This document shows, one piece after another, positions 27,610 to 40,013 of a DNA stretch of 64,000 nt. The number at the start of each line of letters is the position of its first letter. Position 1 is the stretch's first letter. The notes below the pieces were generated by a model, which was not told the origin of the DNA, did no database searches, and saw only the letters and a list, made by a program, of their open reading frames with translations. A program made the translations under genes and the position numbers. This DNA is from Sanderia malayensis (lineage: Eukaryota > Cnidaria > Scyphozoa > Semaeostomeae > Pelagiidae): assembly GCA_013076295.1 (NCBI GenBank), contig RQOL01000604.1:1-64000 (forward strand), given 5' to 3'.

Positions 27610-30600
27610 ATTCATTCCCAGAATTTGCGCATGATTCCACGTCAATTCAGCGAGAACAATATGTTATGCACTTTTAGTTACTTTTTTCAGTCATATTAAC
27701 ATTCATTCCCACAGTTTACACTAATAAAAGATAACACTCATTCCCACAATTTACACCAACAAAAATTAACTGTTATTCCCGCAACTTACACTATTCAAAA
27801 TTAGCATTCATTCCCACAAATTGCGCATGATTCTACGTCAATTCAGCGAGAACAAATTGTTATACACTTTTAGTTAATTTTTTCAGTAATATTAACATTC
27901 ATTCCCGCAATTTACACTAACAAAAGATAAGAATCATTCCCACAATTTACACCATTAAAATTTGACTTTTATTCCCTCAACTTACACTAATCAAAATTCG
28001 CATTCAATCCCACAATTTGCGCATGATTCCACGTCAATTCAGCAAAAACAAATTGTTATAAACTTTTAGTTAATTTTTTCAGTAATATTAACATTCATTC
28101 CCACAATGGACACTAATAAAAGATAATACTCAGTCCCACAATTTACACCAATAAAAATTAACTTTTATTCCCGCAACTTACACTATTCAAAATTAGCATT
28201 CATTCATACAATTTGCGCATGATTCCACGTCAATTCAGCGAAAACAAATTGTTATACACTTTTAGTTACTTTTTTCAGTAATATTAACATTCATTGCCAC
28301 AATTTACACCAATAAAAATTAACTTTTATTCCCGCAACTTACACTAATCAAAATTTACATTCATTCCCACAATTTGCGCATGATTCCACGTCAAATCAGC
28401 GAAAACAAATTGTTATACACTTTTAGTTCTTTTTTTCAATAATATTAACATTTATTCCCACAATTTACCTTAATAAAAGATAACACTCATTCCCACAATT
28501 TACACCGATTAAAATTAACTTTTATTCCCGCAACTTACACTAATCAAAATTAACATTCCTTCCCACATTTTGCGCATGATTCCACGTCAATTCAGCGAAA
28601 CAAATGGTTATGCACTTTTGGTTACTTTTTTCAGTCATAGTAACATTCATTCCCACATTTTACACTAAAAAAAGATAACACTCATTCCCACAATTTACAC
28701 CAATAAAAATTAACTTTTATTCCCACAACTTACACTATTCAAAATTCGCATTCATTCCCACAATTAGCGCATGATTCCACGTCAATTCAGCAAAAAAAAA
28801 TTGTTATACACTTTTAGTTACTTTTTTCAGTAAAATTAACATTCATTCCCACAATTTACACTAATAAAAGATAACACTCATTCCCACAAATTACACCAAT
28901 AAACATTAACTTTTATTCCCGCAACTTACACTAATCAAAATTTACATTCATTCCCACAATTTGCGCATGATTCCACGTCAATTCAGCGAAAACAAATTGT
29001 TATACACTGTTAGTTACTTTTTTCAATGATATTAACATTTATTCCCACAATTTACATTAATAAAAGATAACACTCATTCCCACAATTTACACCAATAAAA
29101 AATAATTTTTATTCCTGCAACTTACACTAATCAAAATTGACATTCATTCCCACAATTTGCGCATGATTCCAAGTCAATTCAGCGAAAACAAATTGTTATG
29201 CACGTTTAGTTACTTTTTTCAGTCATATGAACATCCATTCCCACAATTTACACTAATAAAAGATAACACTCATTCCCATAATTTACACCAATAAAAATTA
29301 GTTTTTATTCCCGCAACTTACACTAATCAAAATTGACATTCATTCCCACAATTTGGGCATGATTCCACGTCAATTCAGCGAAAGAAATTGTTATACACTT
29401 TTAGTTAATTTTTTCGGTAATATTAACATTCATTCCCACAATTTACCTTAATAAAAGATAACACTCATTCCCACAATTCACACCAATAAAAATTAATTTT
29501 TATTCCCGCAACTTACACTAATCAAAATTGACATTCATTCCCACAATTTGCGCATGATTCCAAGTCAATTTGGCGAAAACAAATTGTTTTGCACGTTTAG
29601 TTACTTTTTTCAGTCATATGAAGATTCATTCCCACAATTTACACTAATAAATCATAACACTCATTCCCACAATTTACACCAACAAAAATTAACTGTTAAT
29701 CCCGCAACTTACACTAATCAAAATTGACATTTATTCCCACAATTTGCGCATGATTCCAAGTCAATTCAGCGAAAACAAATTGTTATACACGTTTAGTTAC
29801 TTTTTTCAGTCATATGAAGATTCATTCCCACAATTTACACTAATAAATCATAACACTCATTCCCACAATTTACAGCAATGAAAATTAACTTTTATTCCCG
29901 CAACGTACACTAATCAAAATTGACATTCATTCCCACAATTTGCGCATGATTCCACGTCAATTCAGCGAGAACGAATTGTTATGCACTTTTAGTTACTTTT
30001 TTCAGTCATATTAACATTCATTCCCACAATTTCCACTAATAAAAGATAACACTCATTCCCACAATTTACACCAATAAATTTTGACTTTTATTCCCGCAAC
30101 TTACACTAATCAAAATTCGCATTCATTCCCACAATTTGCGCATGATTCCACGTCAATTCAGCGAAAACAAATTGTTATGCACTTTTAGTTACTTTTTTCA
30201 GTAAAATTAACATCCATTCCCACAATTTACACTAATAAAAGATAAAACTCATTCCCACAAATTACACCAATAAAAATTAACTTTTATTCCCGCAATTTAG
30301 ACTAATCAAAATTTACATTCATTCCCACAATTTGCGCATGATTCCACGTCAATTCAGCGAAAACAAATTTTTATACACTTTTAGTTACTTTTTTCAATAA
30401 TATTAACATTTATTCCCACAATTTACCTTTTTATGATAACACTCGAATAAAAGATAACACTCATTCCCACAATTTACACCAATAAAAATTAATTTTTATT
30501 CCCGCAACTTACACTAATCAAAATTGACATTCATTCCCACAATTGGGGCATGATTCCACGTCAATTCAGCGAGAACAAATTGTTATGCATTTTAAGTTAC

Positions 30601-31754
30601 TTTTTTCAGTCATATGAACATTCATTCCCACAATTTACACAAATAAAAGATAACACTCATTCCCACAATTTACACCAACAAAAATTAACTGTTAATCCCG
30701 CTACTTACACTAATCAAAATTGACATTCATTCCCACAATTTGCGCATGATTCCAAGTCAATTCAGCGAAAACAAATTGTTATACACTTTTAGTTAATTTT
30801 TTCAGTAATATTAACATTCATTCCCACAATTTACACTAATCAAAATTAACACTCATTCCCACAATTTACACCAATAAAAATTAACTTTTATTCCCACAAC
30901 TTACACTGTTCAAAATTAGCATTCATTCATACAATTTGTGCATGATTCCACGTCAATTCAGCGAAAACAAATTGTTATACACTTTTAGTTACTTTTTTCA
31001 GTAAAATTAACATTCATTCCCACAATTTACACTAATAAAAGATAACACTCATTCCCACAAATTACACCAATAAAAATTAACTTTTATTCCCGCAACTTAC
31101 ACTAATCAAAATTTACATTCATTCCCACAATTTGCGCATGATTCCACGTCAATTCAGCGAAAACAAATTGTTATACACTGTTAGTTACTTTTCTCAATAA
31201 TATTAACATTCATTCCCACAATGTACACTAATAAAAGATAACACTCATTCCCAGAATTTACACTAATCAAAATTAATGCTCATTCCCACAATTTACACCA
31301 ATAAAAATTAACTTTTATTCCCGCAACTTACACTAATCAAAATTAAGATTCATTCCTACAATTGGCACATGATTCCACGTCAATTCAGCGAAAACAATTT
31401 GTTATACAATTTTAGTTCCTTTTTTCAGTAATATTAACATTCATTCCCACAATTTACACTAACAAAAGATAACACTCATTAACACAATTTACACCAAAAA
31501 AAATTAACTTTTATTCCCGCAACTTACACTGTTCAAAATTAGCATTCATTCATACAATTTGCGCATGATTCCACGTCAATTCAGCGAAAACAAATTGTTA
31601 TACACTTTTAGTTACTTTTTTCAGTAATATTAACATTCATTCCCACAATTTACGCTAATAAAAGATAGCACTCATTGCCACAATTTACACCAATAAAAAT
31701 TAACTTTTATTCCCGCAACTTACACTAATCAAAATTTACATTCATTCCCATAAT

Positions 31755-33300
31755 GTGCGCATGATTCCACGTGAAATCAGCGAAAACAAATTGTTATACA
31801 CTTTTAGTTCTTTTTTCCAATAATATTAACATTTATTCCCACAATTTACCTTAAAAAAAGATAACACTCATTCCCACAATTAACAGCAATGAAAATTAAC
31901 TTTTATTCCCGCAACGTACACTAATCAAAATTGACATTCATTCCCACAATTTGCGCATGATTCCACGTCAATTCAGCGAGAACGAATTGTTATGCACTTT
32001 TAGTTACTTTTCTCAGTCATATTAACATTCATTCCCACAATTTACACTAATAAAAGATAACACTCATTCCCACAATTTACACCAATAAAATTTGACATTT
32101 ATTCCCGCAACTTACACTAATCAAAATTCGCATTCATTCCCACAATTTGCGCATGATTCCACGTCAATTCAGCGAAAACAAATTGTTATGCACTTTTAGT
32201 TACTTTTTTCAGTCATATTAACATTCATTCCCACATTTTACACTAGTAAAAGATACCACTCATTCCCACATTTTACACGAACAAAAATTAACTGTTATTT
32301 CCGCAACCTACACTAATCAAAATTAACATTCATTTCCACAATTTGCGCATGATTCCACGTCACTTCAGGGAAAACAAATCGTTATGCACTTTTAGTTACT
32401 TTTTTCAGTTGTGTTAACATTCATTCCCACAATTTACACGAAGAAAAGATAACACTCATTCGCACAATTTACACTAATAAAAATTAACTTTTATTCCCGC
32501 AACTTACACTAATCAAAATTTACATTCATTCCCACAATGTGCGCATGATTCCACGTGAAATCAGCGAAAACAAATTGTTATACACTTTTAGTTCTTTTTT
32601 TCAATAATATTAACATTTATTCCCACAATTTACCTTAAAAAAAGATAACACTCATTCCCACAATTAACAGCAATGAAAATTAACTTTTATTCCCGCAACG
32701 TACACTAATCAAAATTGACATTCATTCCCACAATTTGCGCATGATTCCACGTCAATTCAGCGAGAACGAATTGTTATGCACTTTTAGTTACTTTTCTCAG
32801 TCATATTAACATTCATTCCCACAATTTACACTAATAAAAGATAACACTCATTCCCACAATTTACACCAATAAAATTTGACTTTTATTCCCGCAACTTACA
32901 CTAATCAAAATTCGCATTCATTCCCACAATTTGGGCATGATTTCACGTCAATTCAGCGAAAACAAATTGTTATGCACTTTTAGTTACTTTTTTCAGTCAT
33001 ATTAACATTCATTCCCACATTTTACACTAGTAAAAGATACCACTCATTCCCACATTTTACACGAACAAAAATTAACTGTTATTTCCGCAACCTACACTAA
33101 TCAAAATTAACATTCATTTCCACATTTTGCGCATGATTCCACGTCACTTCAGGGAAAACAAATCGTTATGCACTTTTAGTTACTTTTTTCAGTTGTGTTA
33201 ACATTCATTCCCACAATTTACACGAAGAAAAGATAACACTCATTCCCACAATTTACACTAATAAAAATTAACTTTCACTCCCACAATTTACACCAATTAA
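31755..33300 (+). repeat. 784-bp tandem duplication (four units)
   Basis: Two consecutive blocks of four satellite units. Markers are exactly 784 bp apart: gtgcgcatgattccacgtga at 31755 and 32539, and ttgtgttaac at 32409 and 33193. The block includes the V4 variant with cacttcagggaaaac and cacgaagaaaag. Confidence 0.85.
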
Positions 33301-33492
33301 AATTAACTTTTATTCTCGCAATTTACACCAATAAAAATCAACTTTTATTCCCGCAACTTACACTAATCAAAATTAACATTCATTCCCACAATTTGCGCAT
33401 GATTCCACGTCAATTCAGCGAGAACAATATGTTATGTACTTTTAGTTACTTTTTTCATTCATATTAACATTCATTCCCACAGTTTACACTAA

Positions 33493-33508
33493 GGGCTCAT
33501 GTACAGTC
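33493..33508 (+). repeat. Left terminal inverted repeat, copy A
   Basis: gggctcatgtacagtc. Differs at two positions from the reverse complement of the right end. Confidence 0.85.
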
Positions 33509-33623
33509 ATGCTCAAGTCAAGAAAACTTGCAAATTTTCGGGAATTATCCCAATTATCGCCCCAGGGTTCTCTTGCTCAGAACTGTAGATGGTCATCTCT
33601 GGCCTGAGCAACACCCCGCAGCT

Positions 33624-33647
33624 TTGAGCACCTCGCGAGGTGCTCAA
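33624..33647. repeat. 24-bp perfect palindrome in TIR element
   Basis: Half-site ttgagcacctcg followed immediately by its exact reverse complement, without spacer. It is flanked by a further inverted pair, ttgctcag (33573-33580) and ctgagcaa (33604-33611). The equivalent in copy B is 40739-40762. It may be a binding site or only the result of MITE secondary structure; no function is shown. Confidence 0.85.
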
Positions 33648-33976
33648 CTTGCTCACTTTAATTCCTCCTGTCATTGCCAATAACATATTCGCTGTTGTGC
33701 AAGAAAGAAAGGCAGGTTTTGTTTTCATTTTGTTGTTGAGGTCACGCACGCAATTAAAAATGCCCGAAGAAGAGAAAAGGTTTTCTTTATATTATAGTTT
33801 ATTTGCTGGAAAAAACAACAGAAAATGTTTAACAAAAGGACTGCTTGAACATTTTCTATATAAATGCAAGCATAAATGAGATTCGCCTCAGAGTGCTTCC
33901 TCTCAAACATGTAGGACTGAAATGATGGAGGGGGCATTCGTAAACGTGGAGCCATTTTTTGCCCAAAAATATGACA

Positions 33977-34028
33977 AAATATAACGGCAAGTACCGTTAT
34001 ATTTACCCAAAATATAACGGTACTTGCC
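33977..34028. repeat. Three-arm overlapping palindrome in TIR element
   Basis: The arm aaatataacgg (33977-33987) pairs with ccgttatattt (33994-34004). That middle arm, extended to 19 bp (33986-34004), also pairs with 34010-34028 across a 5-base spacer. One middle arm can therefore form either of two exclusive hairpins. Copy B has the same at 41092-41143. Confidence 0.85.
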
Positions 34029-34248
34029 AATGGAGGGGCATAATTCACAATTCATTCAGAACATTTCTCCTATGCGTTTTCATAACATGTAATATTGATC
34101 TTGCCATGTTGTTTTCGTTTATTACTGTCATCAGGCAGTTACATGAGCAATGCATGATGACAACTTGCTGCTTTTCAGCGTTGACCAAATTTCTCGATTC
34201 CTTGCATTCCAATTAATTACCACCACTGAGCTAAGTCCGCAGAAAGTC

Positions 34249-34264
34249 GACTATACATGGGCCC
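34249..34264 (-). repeat. Right terminal inverted repeat, copy A
   Basis: gactatacatgggccc; its reverse complement is gggcccatgtatagtc. Satellite resumes at gaataaaag. Confidence 0.85.
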
Positions 34265-34777
34265 GAATAAAAGATAACACTCATTCCCACAATTTACACC
34301 AACAAAAATTAACTGTTATTCCCGCAACTTACACTAATCAAAATTGACATTCATTCCCACAATTTGCGCATGATTCCAAGTCAATTCGGCGAAAACAAAT
34401 TGTAATACACTTTTAGTTAATTTTTTCAGTAATATTAACATTCATTCCCACAATTTACACTAATAAAAGATAACACTCATTCCCACAATTTACACCAATA
34501 AAAGTTAACTTTTATTCCCGCAACTTACACTATTCAAAATTAGCATTCATTCCCACAAATTGCGCATGATTCTACGTCAATTCAGCGAAAACAAATTGTT
34601 ATACACTTTTAGTTAATTTTTTCAGTAATATTAACATTCATTCCCGCAATTTACACTAACAAAAGATAACAATCATTCCCAAAATTTACACCAATAAAAT
34701 CTGACTTTTATTCCCTCAACTTACACTAATCAAAATTCGCATTCATTCCCACAATTTGCGCATGATTCCACGTCAAT

Positions 34778-37270
34778 TCACCAAAAACAAATTGTTATGC
34801 ACTTTTAGTTATTTTTTTCAGTAAAATTAACATTCATTCCCACAATTTACACTAATAAAAGATAACACTCATTCCCACAAATTACACCAATAAAAATTAA
34901 CTTTTATTCCCGCAATTTACACTAATCAAAAGTTACATTCATTCCCACAATTTGCGCATGATTCCACGTCAATTCAGCGAAAACAAATTGTTATACACTT
35001 TTAGTTACTTTTTTCAATAATATTAACATTTATTCCCGCAATTTACCTTAATAAAAGATAACACTCATTCCCACAATATACACCAATAAAAATTAATTTT
35101 TATTCCCGCAACTTACACTAATCACAATTGACATTCATTCCCACAATTTGGGCATGATTCCACGTCAATTCAGCAAGAACAAATTGTTATGCATTTTTAG
35201 TTACTTTTTTCAGTCATATGAACATTCATTCCCACAATTTACACAAATAAAAGATAACACTTATTCGCACAATTTACACCAACAAAAATTAACTGTTAAT
35301 CCCGCTACTTACACTAAAAAAAATTGACATTCATTCCCACAATTTGCGCATGATTCCAAGTCAATTCAGCGAAAACAAATTGTTATACACTTTTAGTTAT
35401 TTTTTTCAGTAATATTAACCTTCATTCCCACAATTTACACTAATAAAAGATAACACTCATTAACACAATTTACACCAAAAAAAATTAACTTTTATTCCCG
35501 CAACTTACACTGTTCAAAATTAGCATTCATTCCCACAATTTGCGCATGATTCCACATCAATTCAGCGAAAAAAAATTGTAATACTCTTTTAGTTACTTTT
35601 TTCAGTAATAATAACATTCATTCCGACAATTTACACTATTAAAAGATAACAATCATTCCCACAATTTACACCAATAAAATTTGACTTTTATTCCCGCAAC
35701 TTACACTAATCAAAACTCGCATTCATTCCCACAAATTGCCATGATTCTACGTCAATTCAGCGAAAACAAATTGTTATACACCTTTAGTTACTTTTTTCAG
35801 TTGTGTTAACATTCATTCCCACAATTTACACGAAGAAAAGATAACACTCATTCCCACAATTTACACCAATAAAAGTTAACTTTTATTCCCGCAACTTACA
35901 CTATTCAAAATTAGCATTCATTCCCACAAATTGCGCACGATTCCAAGTCAATTCAGCGAAAACAAATTGTTATACACTTTTAGTTAATTTTTTCAGTAAT
36001 ATCAATATTCATTCCCACAATTTACACTAATCAAAATTAATGCTCATTCCCACAATTTACACCAATAAAAATTAACTTTTATTCCCGCAACTTACACTAA
36101 TCAAAATTAAGATTCATTCCTACAATTGGCACATGATTCCACGTCAATTCAGCGAAAACAATTTGTTATACAATTTTAGTTCCTTTTTTCAGTAATATTA
36201 ACATTCATTCCCACAATTTACACTAATAAAAGATAACACTCATTAACACAATTTACACCAATAAAAATTAACTTTTATTCCCACAACTTACACTGTTCAA
36301 AATTAGCATTCATTCATACAATTTGCGCATGATTCCACGTCAATTCAGCGAAAACAAATTGTTATGCACTTTTAGTTACTTTTTTCAGTCATATTAACAT
36401 TCATTCCCACAGTTTACACTAATAAAAGATAACACTCATTCCCACAATTTACACCAATTAAAATTAACTTTTATTCCCGCAACTTACACTAATCAAAATT
36501 AAGATTCATTCCCACAATTGGCACATGATTCCACGTCAATTCAGTGAAAACAATTTGTTATACAATTTTAGTTCCTTTTTTCAGTAATATTAACATTCAT
36601 TCCCACAATTTACACTAATAAAAGATAACACTCATTAACACAATTTACACCAAAAAAAATTAACTTTTATTCCCGCAACTTACACTGTTCAAAATTAGCA
36701 TTCATTCATACAATTTGCGCATGATTCCACGTCAATTCAGCGAAAACAAATTGTTATACACTTTTAGCTACTTTTTTCAGTAATATTAACATTCATTACC
36801 ACAATTTACGCTAATAAAAGATAACACTCATTGCCACAATTTACACCAATAAAAATTAACTTTTATTCTCGCAACTTACACTAATCAAAATTTACATTCA
36901 TTCCCACAATGTGCGCATGATTCCACGTGAAATCAGCGAAAACAAATTGTTATACACTTTTAGTTCTTTTTTTCAATAATATTAACATTTATTCCCACAA
37001 TTTACCTTAAAAAAAGATAACACTCATTCCCACAATTAACAGCAATGAAAATTAACTTTTATTCCCGCAACGTACACTAATCAAAATTGACATTCATTCC
37101 CACAATTTGCGCATGATTCCACGTCAATTCAGCGAGAACGAATTGTTATGCACTTTTAGTTACTTTTCTCAGTCATATTAACATTCATTCCCACAATTTA
37201 CACTAATAAAAGATAACACTCATTCCCACAATTTACACCAATAAAATTTGACTTTTATTCCCGCAACTTA
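34778..37270 (+). repeat. 2743-bp-offset duplication, copy 1
   Basis: About 2.5 kb repeated at 37521-40013. Markers are exactly 2743 bp apart: tcaccaaaaa at 34778 and 37521, gcaatttacc at 35038 and 37781, ccgacaattt at 35623 and 38366. Offset is 14 units of 196. A few substitutions are visible (for example 35555 versus 38298 region, catcaattc versus catctattc). At the start of copy 2 one unit seems to have been lost relative to copy 1. Confidence 0.82.
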
Positions 37271-37520
37271 CACTATTCAAAATTAGCATTCATTCCCACA
37301 AATTGCGCATGATTCTACGTCAATTCAGCGAAAACAAATTGTAATACACTTTTAGTTAATTTTTTCAGTAATATTAACATTCATTCCCACAATTTACACT
37401 AATAAAAGATAACACTCATTCCCACAATTTACACCAATAAAAGTTAACTTTTATTCCCGCAACTTACACTATTCAAAATTAGCATTCATTCCCACAAATT
37501 GCGCATGATTCTACGTCAAT

Positions 37521-40013
37521 TCACCAAAAACAAATTGTTATGCACTTTTAGTTACTTTTTTCAGTAAAATTAACATTCATTCCCACAATTTACACTAATA
37601 AAAGATAACACTCATTCCCACAAATTACACCAATAAAAATTAACTTTTATTCCCGCAATTTACACTAATCAAAATTTACATTCATTCCCACAATTTGCGC
37701 ATGATTCCACGTCAATTCAGCGAAAACAAATTGTTATACACTTTTAGTTACTTTTTTCAATAATATTAACATTTATTCCCGCAATTTACCTTAATAAAAG
37801 ATAACACTCATTCCCACAATATACACCAATAAAAATTAATTTTTATTCCCGCAACTTACACTAATCACAATTGACATTCATTCCCACAATTTGGGCATGA
37901 TTCCACGTCAATTCAGCAAGAACAAATTGTTATGCATTTTTAGTTACTTTTTTCAGTCATATGAACATTCATTCCCACAATTTACACAAATAAAAGATAA
38001 CACTTATTCGCACAATTTACACCAACAAAAATTAACTGTTAATCCCGCTACTTACACTAAAAAAAATTGACATTCATTCCCACAATTTGCGCATGATTCC
38101 ACGTCAATTCAGCGAAAACAAATTGTTATACACTTTTAGTTATTTTTTTCAGTAATATTAACCTTCATTCCCACAATTTACACTAATAAAAGATAACACT
38201 CATTAACACAATTTACACCAAAAAAAATTAACTTTTATTCCCGCAACTTACACTGTTCAAAATTAGCATTCATTCCCACAATTTGCGCATGATTCCACAT
38301 CTATTCAGCGAAAAAAAATTGTAATACACTTTTAGTTACTTTTTTCAGTAATAATAACATTCATTCCGACAATTTACACTATTAAAAGATAACAATCATT
38401 CCCACAATTTACACCAATAAAATTTGACTTTTATTCCCTCAACTTACACTAATCAAAACTCGCATTCATTCCCACAAATTGCCATGATTCTACGTCAATT
38501 CAGCGAAAACAAATTGTTATACACCTTTAGTTACTTTTTTCAGTTGTGTTAACATTCATTCCCACAATTTACACGAAGAAAAGATAACACTCATTCCCAC
38601 AATTTACACCAATAAAAGTTAACTTTTATTCCCGCAACTTACACTATTCAAAATTAGCATTCATTCCCACAAATTGCGCACGATTCCAAGTCAATTCAGC
38701 GAAAACAAATTGTTATACACTTTTAGTTAATTTTTTCAGTAATATCAACATTCATTCCCACAATTTACACTAATCAAAATTAATGCTCATTCCCACAATT
38801 TACACCAATAAAAATTAACTTTTATTCCCGCAACTTACACTAATCAAAATTAAGATTCATTCCTACAATTGGCACATGATTCCACGTCAATTCAGCGAAA
38901 ACAATTTGTTATACAATTTTAGTTCCTTTTTTCAGTAATATTAACATTCATTCCCACAATTTACACTAATAAAAGATAACACTCATTAACACAATTTACA
39001 CCAATAAAAATTAACTTTTATTCCCACAACTTACACTGTTCAAAATTAGCATTCATTCATACACTTTGCGCATGATTCCACGTCAATTCAGCGAAAACAA
39101 ATTGTTATGCACTTTTAGTTACTTTTTTCAGTCATATTAACATTCATTCCCACAGTTTACACTAATAAAAGATAACACTCATTCCCACAATTTACACCAA
39201 TTAAAATTAACTTTTATTCCCGCAACTTACACTAATCAAAATTAAGATTCATTCCCACAATTGGCACATGATTCCACGTCAATTCAGTGAAAACAATTTG
39301 TTATACAATTTTAGTTCCTTTTTTCAGTAATATTAACATTCATTCCCACAATTTACACTAATAAAAGATAACACTCATTAACACAATTTACACCAAAAAA
39401 AATTAACTTTTATTCCCGCAACTTACACTGTTCAAAATTAGAATTCATTCATACAATTTGCGCATGATTCCACGTCAATTCAGCGAAAACAAATTGTTAT
39501 ACACTTTTAGTTACTTTTTTCAGTAATATTAACATTCATTACCACAATTTACGCTAATAAAAGATAACACTCATTGCCACAATTTACACCAATAAAAATT
39601 AACTTTTATTCTCGCAACTTACACTAATCAAAATTTACATTCATTCCCACAATGTGCGCATGATTCCACGTGAAATCAGCGAAAACAAATTGTTATACAC
39701 TTTTAGTTCTTTTTTTCAATAATATTAACATTTATTCCCACAATTTACCTTAAAAAAAGATAACACTCATTCCCACAATTAACAGCAATGAAAATTAACT
39801 TTTATTCCCGCAACGTACACTAATCAAAATTGACATTCATTCCCACAATTTGCGCATGATTCCACGTCAATTCAGCGAGAACGAATTGTTATGCACTTTT
39901 AGTTACTTTTCTCAGTCATATTAACATTCATTCCCACAATTTACACTAATAAAAGATAACACTCATTCCCACAATTTAAACCAATAAAATTTGACTTTTA
40001 TTCCCGCAACTTA
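37521..40013 (+). repeat. 2743-bp-offset duplication, copy 2
   Basis: Second copy of the preceding block in the same orientation. Its 3' part overlaps the left flank of the 7115-bp-offset duplication, so the two events are nested. Confidence 0.82.

Larger units (their letters stand above)
18270..33492 (+). repeat. 196-bp satellite array, second segment
   Basis: Gene-free satellite. The first ~350 bp (18270-18615) match 12595-12940 of the left segment almost base for base. Left-subfamily units continue to about 22480; from there right-subfamily units appear (tgttatgcac, ttcaataatattaacatttatt, cagcgagaacgaattg). The left type returns at 23766 because of a large duplication. Few indels are seen, in contrast to the first 11 kb. 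A small irregular insertion sits near 30430. Confidence 0.97.
33493..34264. mobile_element. Non-autonomous TIR DNA transposon, copy A
   Basis: A 772-bp non-satellite insertion. The left end gggctcatgtacagtc is the inverted repeat of the right end gactatacatgggccc (14 of 16 match). No transposase or other protein is encoded; open frames up to 107 codons exist on both strands without recognisable features. The empty target can be read in the same array (cactaataaaag at 47736): the filled site reads cactaa, element, gaataaaag, so 3 bp were added on the right. This fits a 3-bp target duplication TAA with the right copy mutated to GAA, but AA alone is also possible. A TAA target and GGG-starting ends would suit PIF/Harbinger; that assignment is a guess. 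It is rich in palindromes. Confidence 0.85.
32480..35005 (+). repeat. 7115-bp-offset segmental duplication, copy 1
   Basis: About 2.5 kb of satellite plus TIR element copy A that recur at about 39595-42120. Markers at exactly 7115 bp distance lie in the left flank (gtgcgcatg 32539/39654; taaaagatac 33031/40146), in the element (gtacagtcat 33501/40616) and in the right flank. The shared flanking satellite variants show that the element was copied together with its surroundings and did not insert twice. Confidence 0.87.

Noticed and set aside
33725..34048. A 107-codon minus-strand frame in the TIR element, repeated at 40840-41163
   Set aside because: Its presence in both copies follows from the segmental duplication. 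Differences change amino acids, and no transposase motif (DDE or DDD) is seen.
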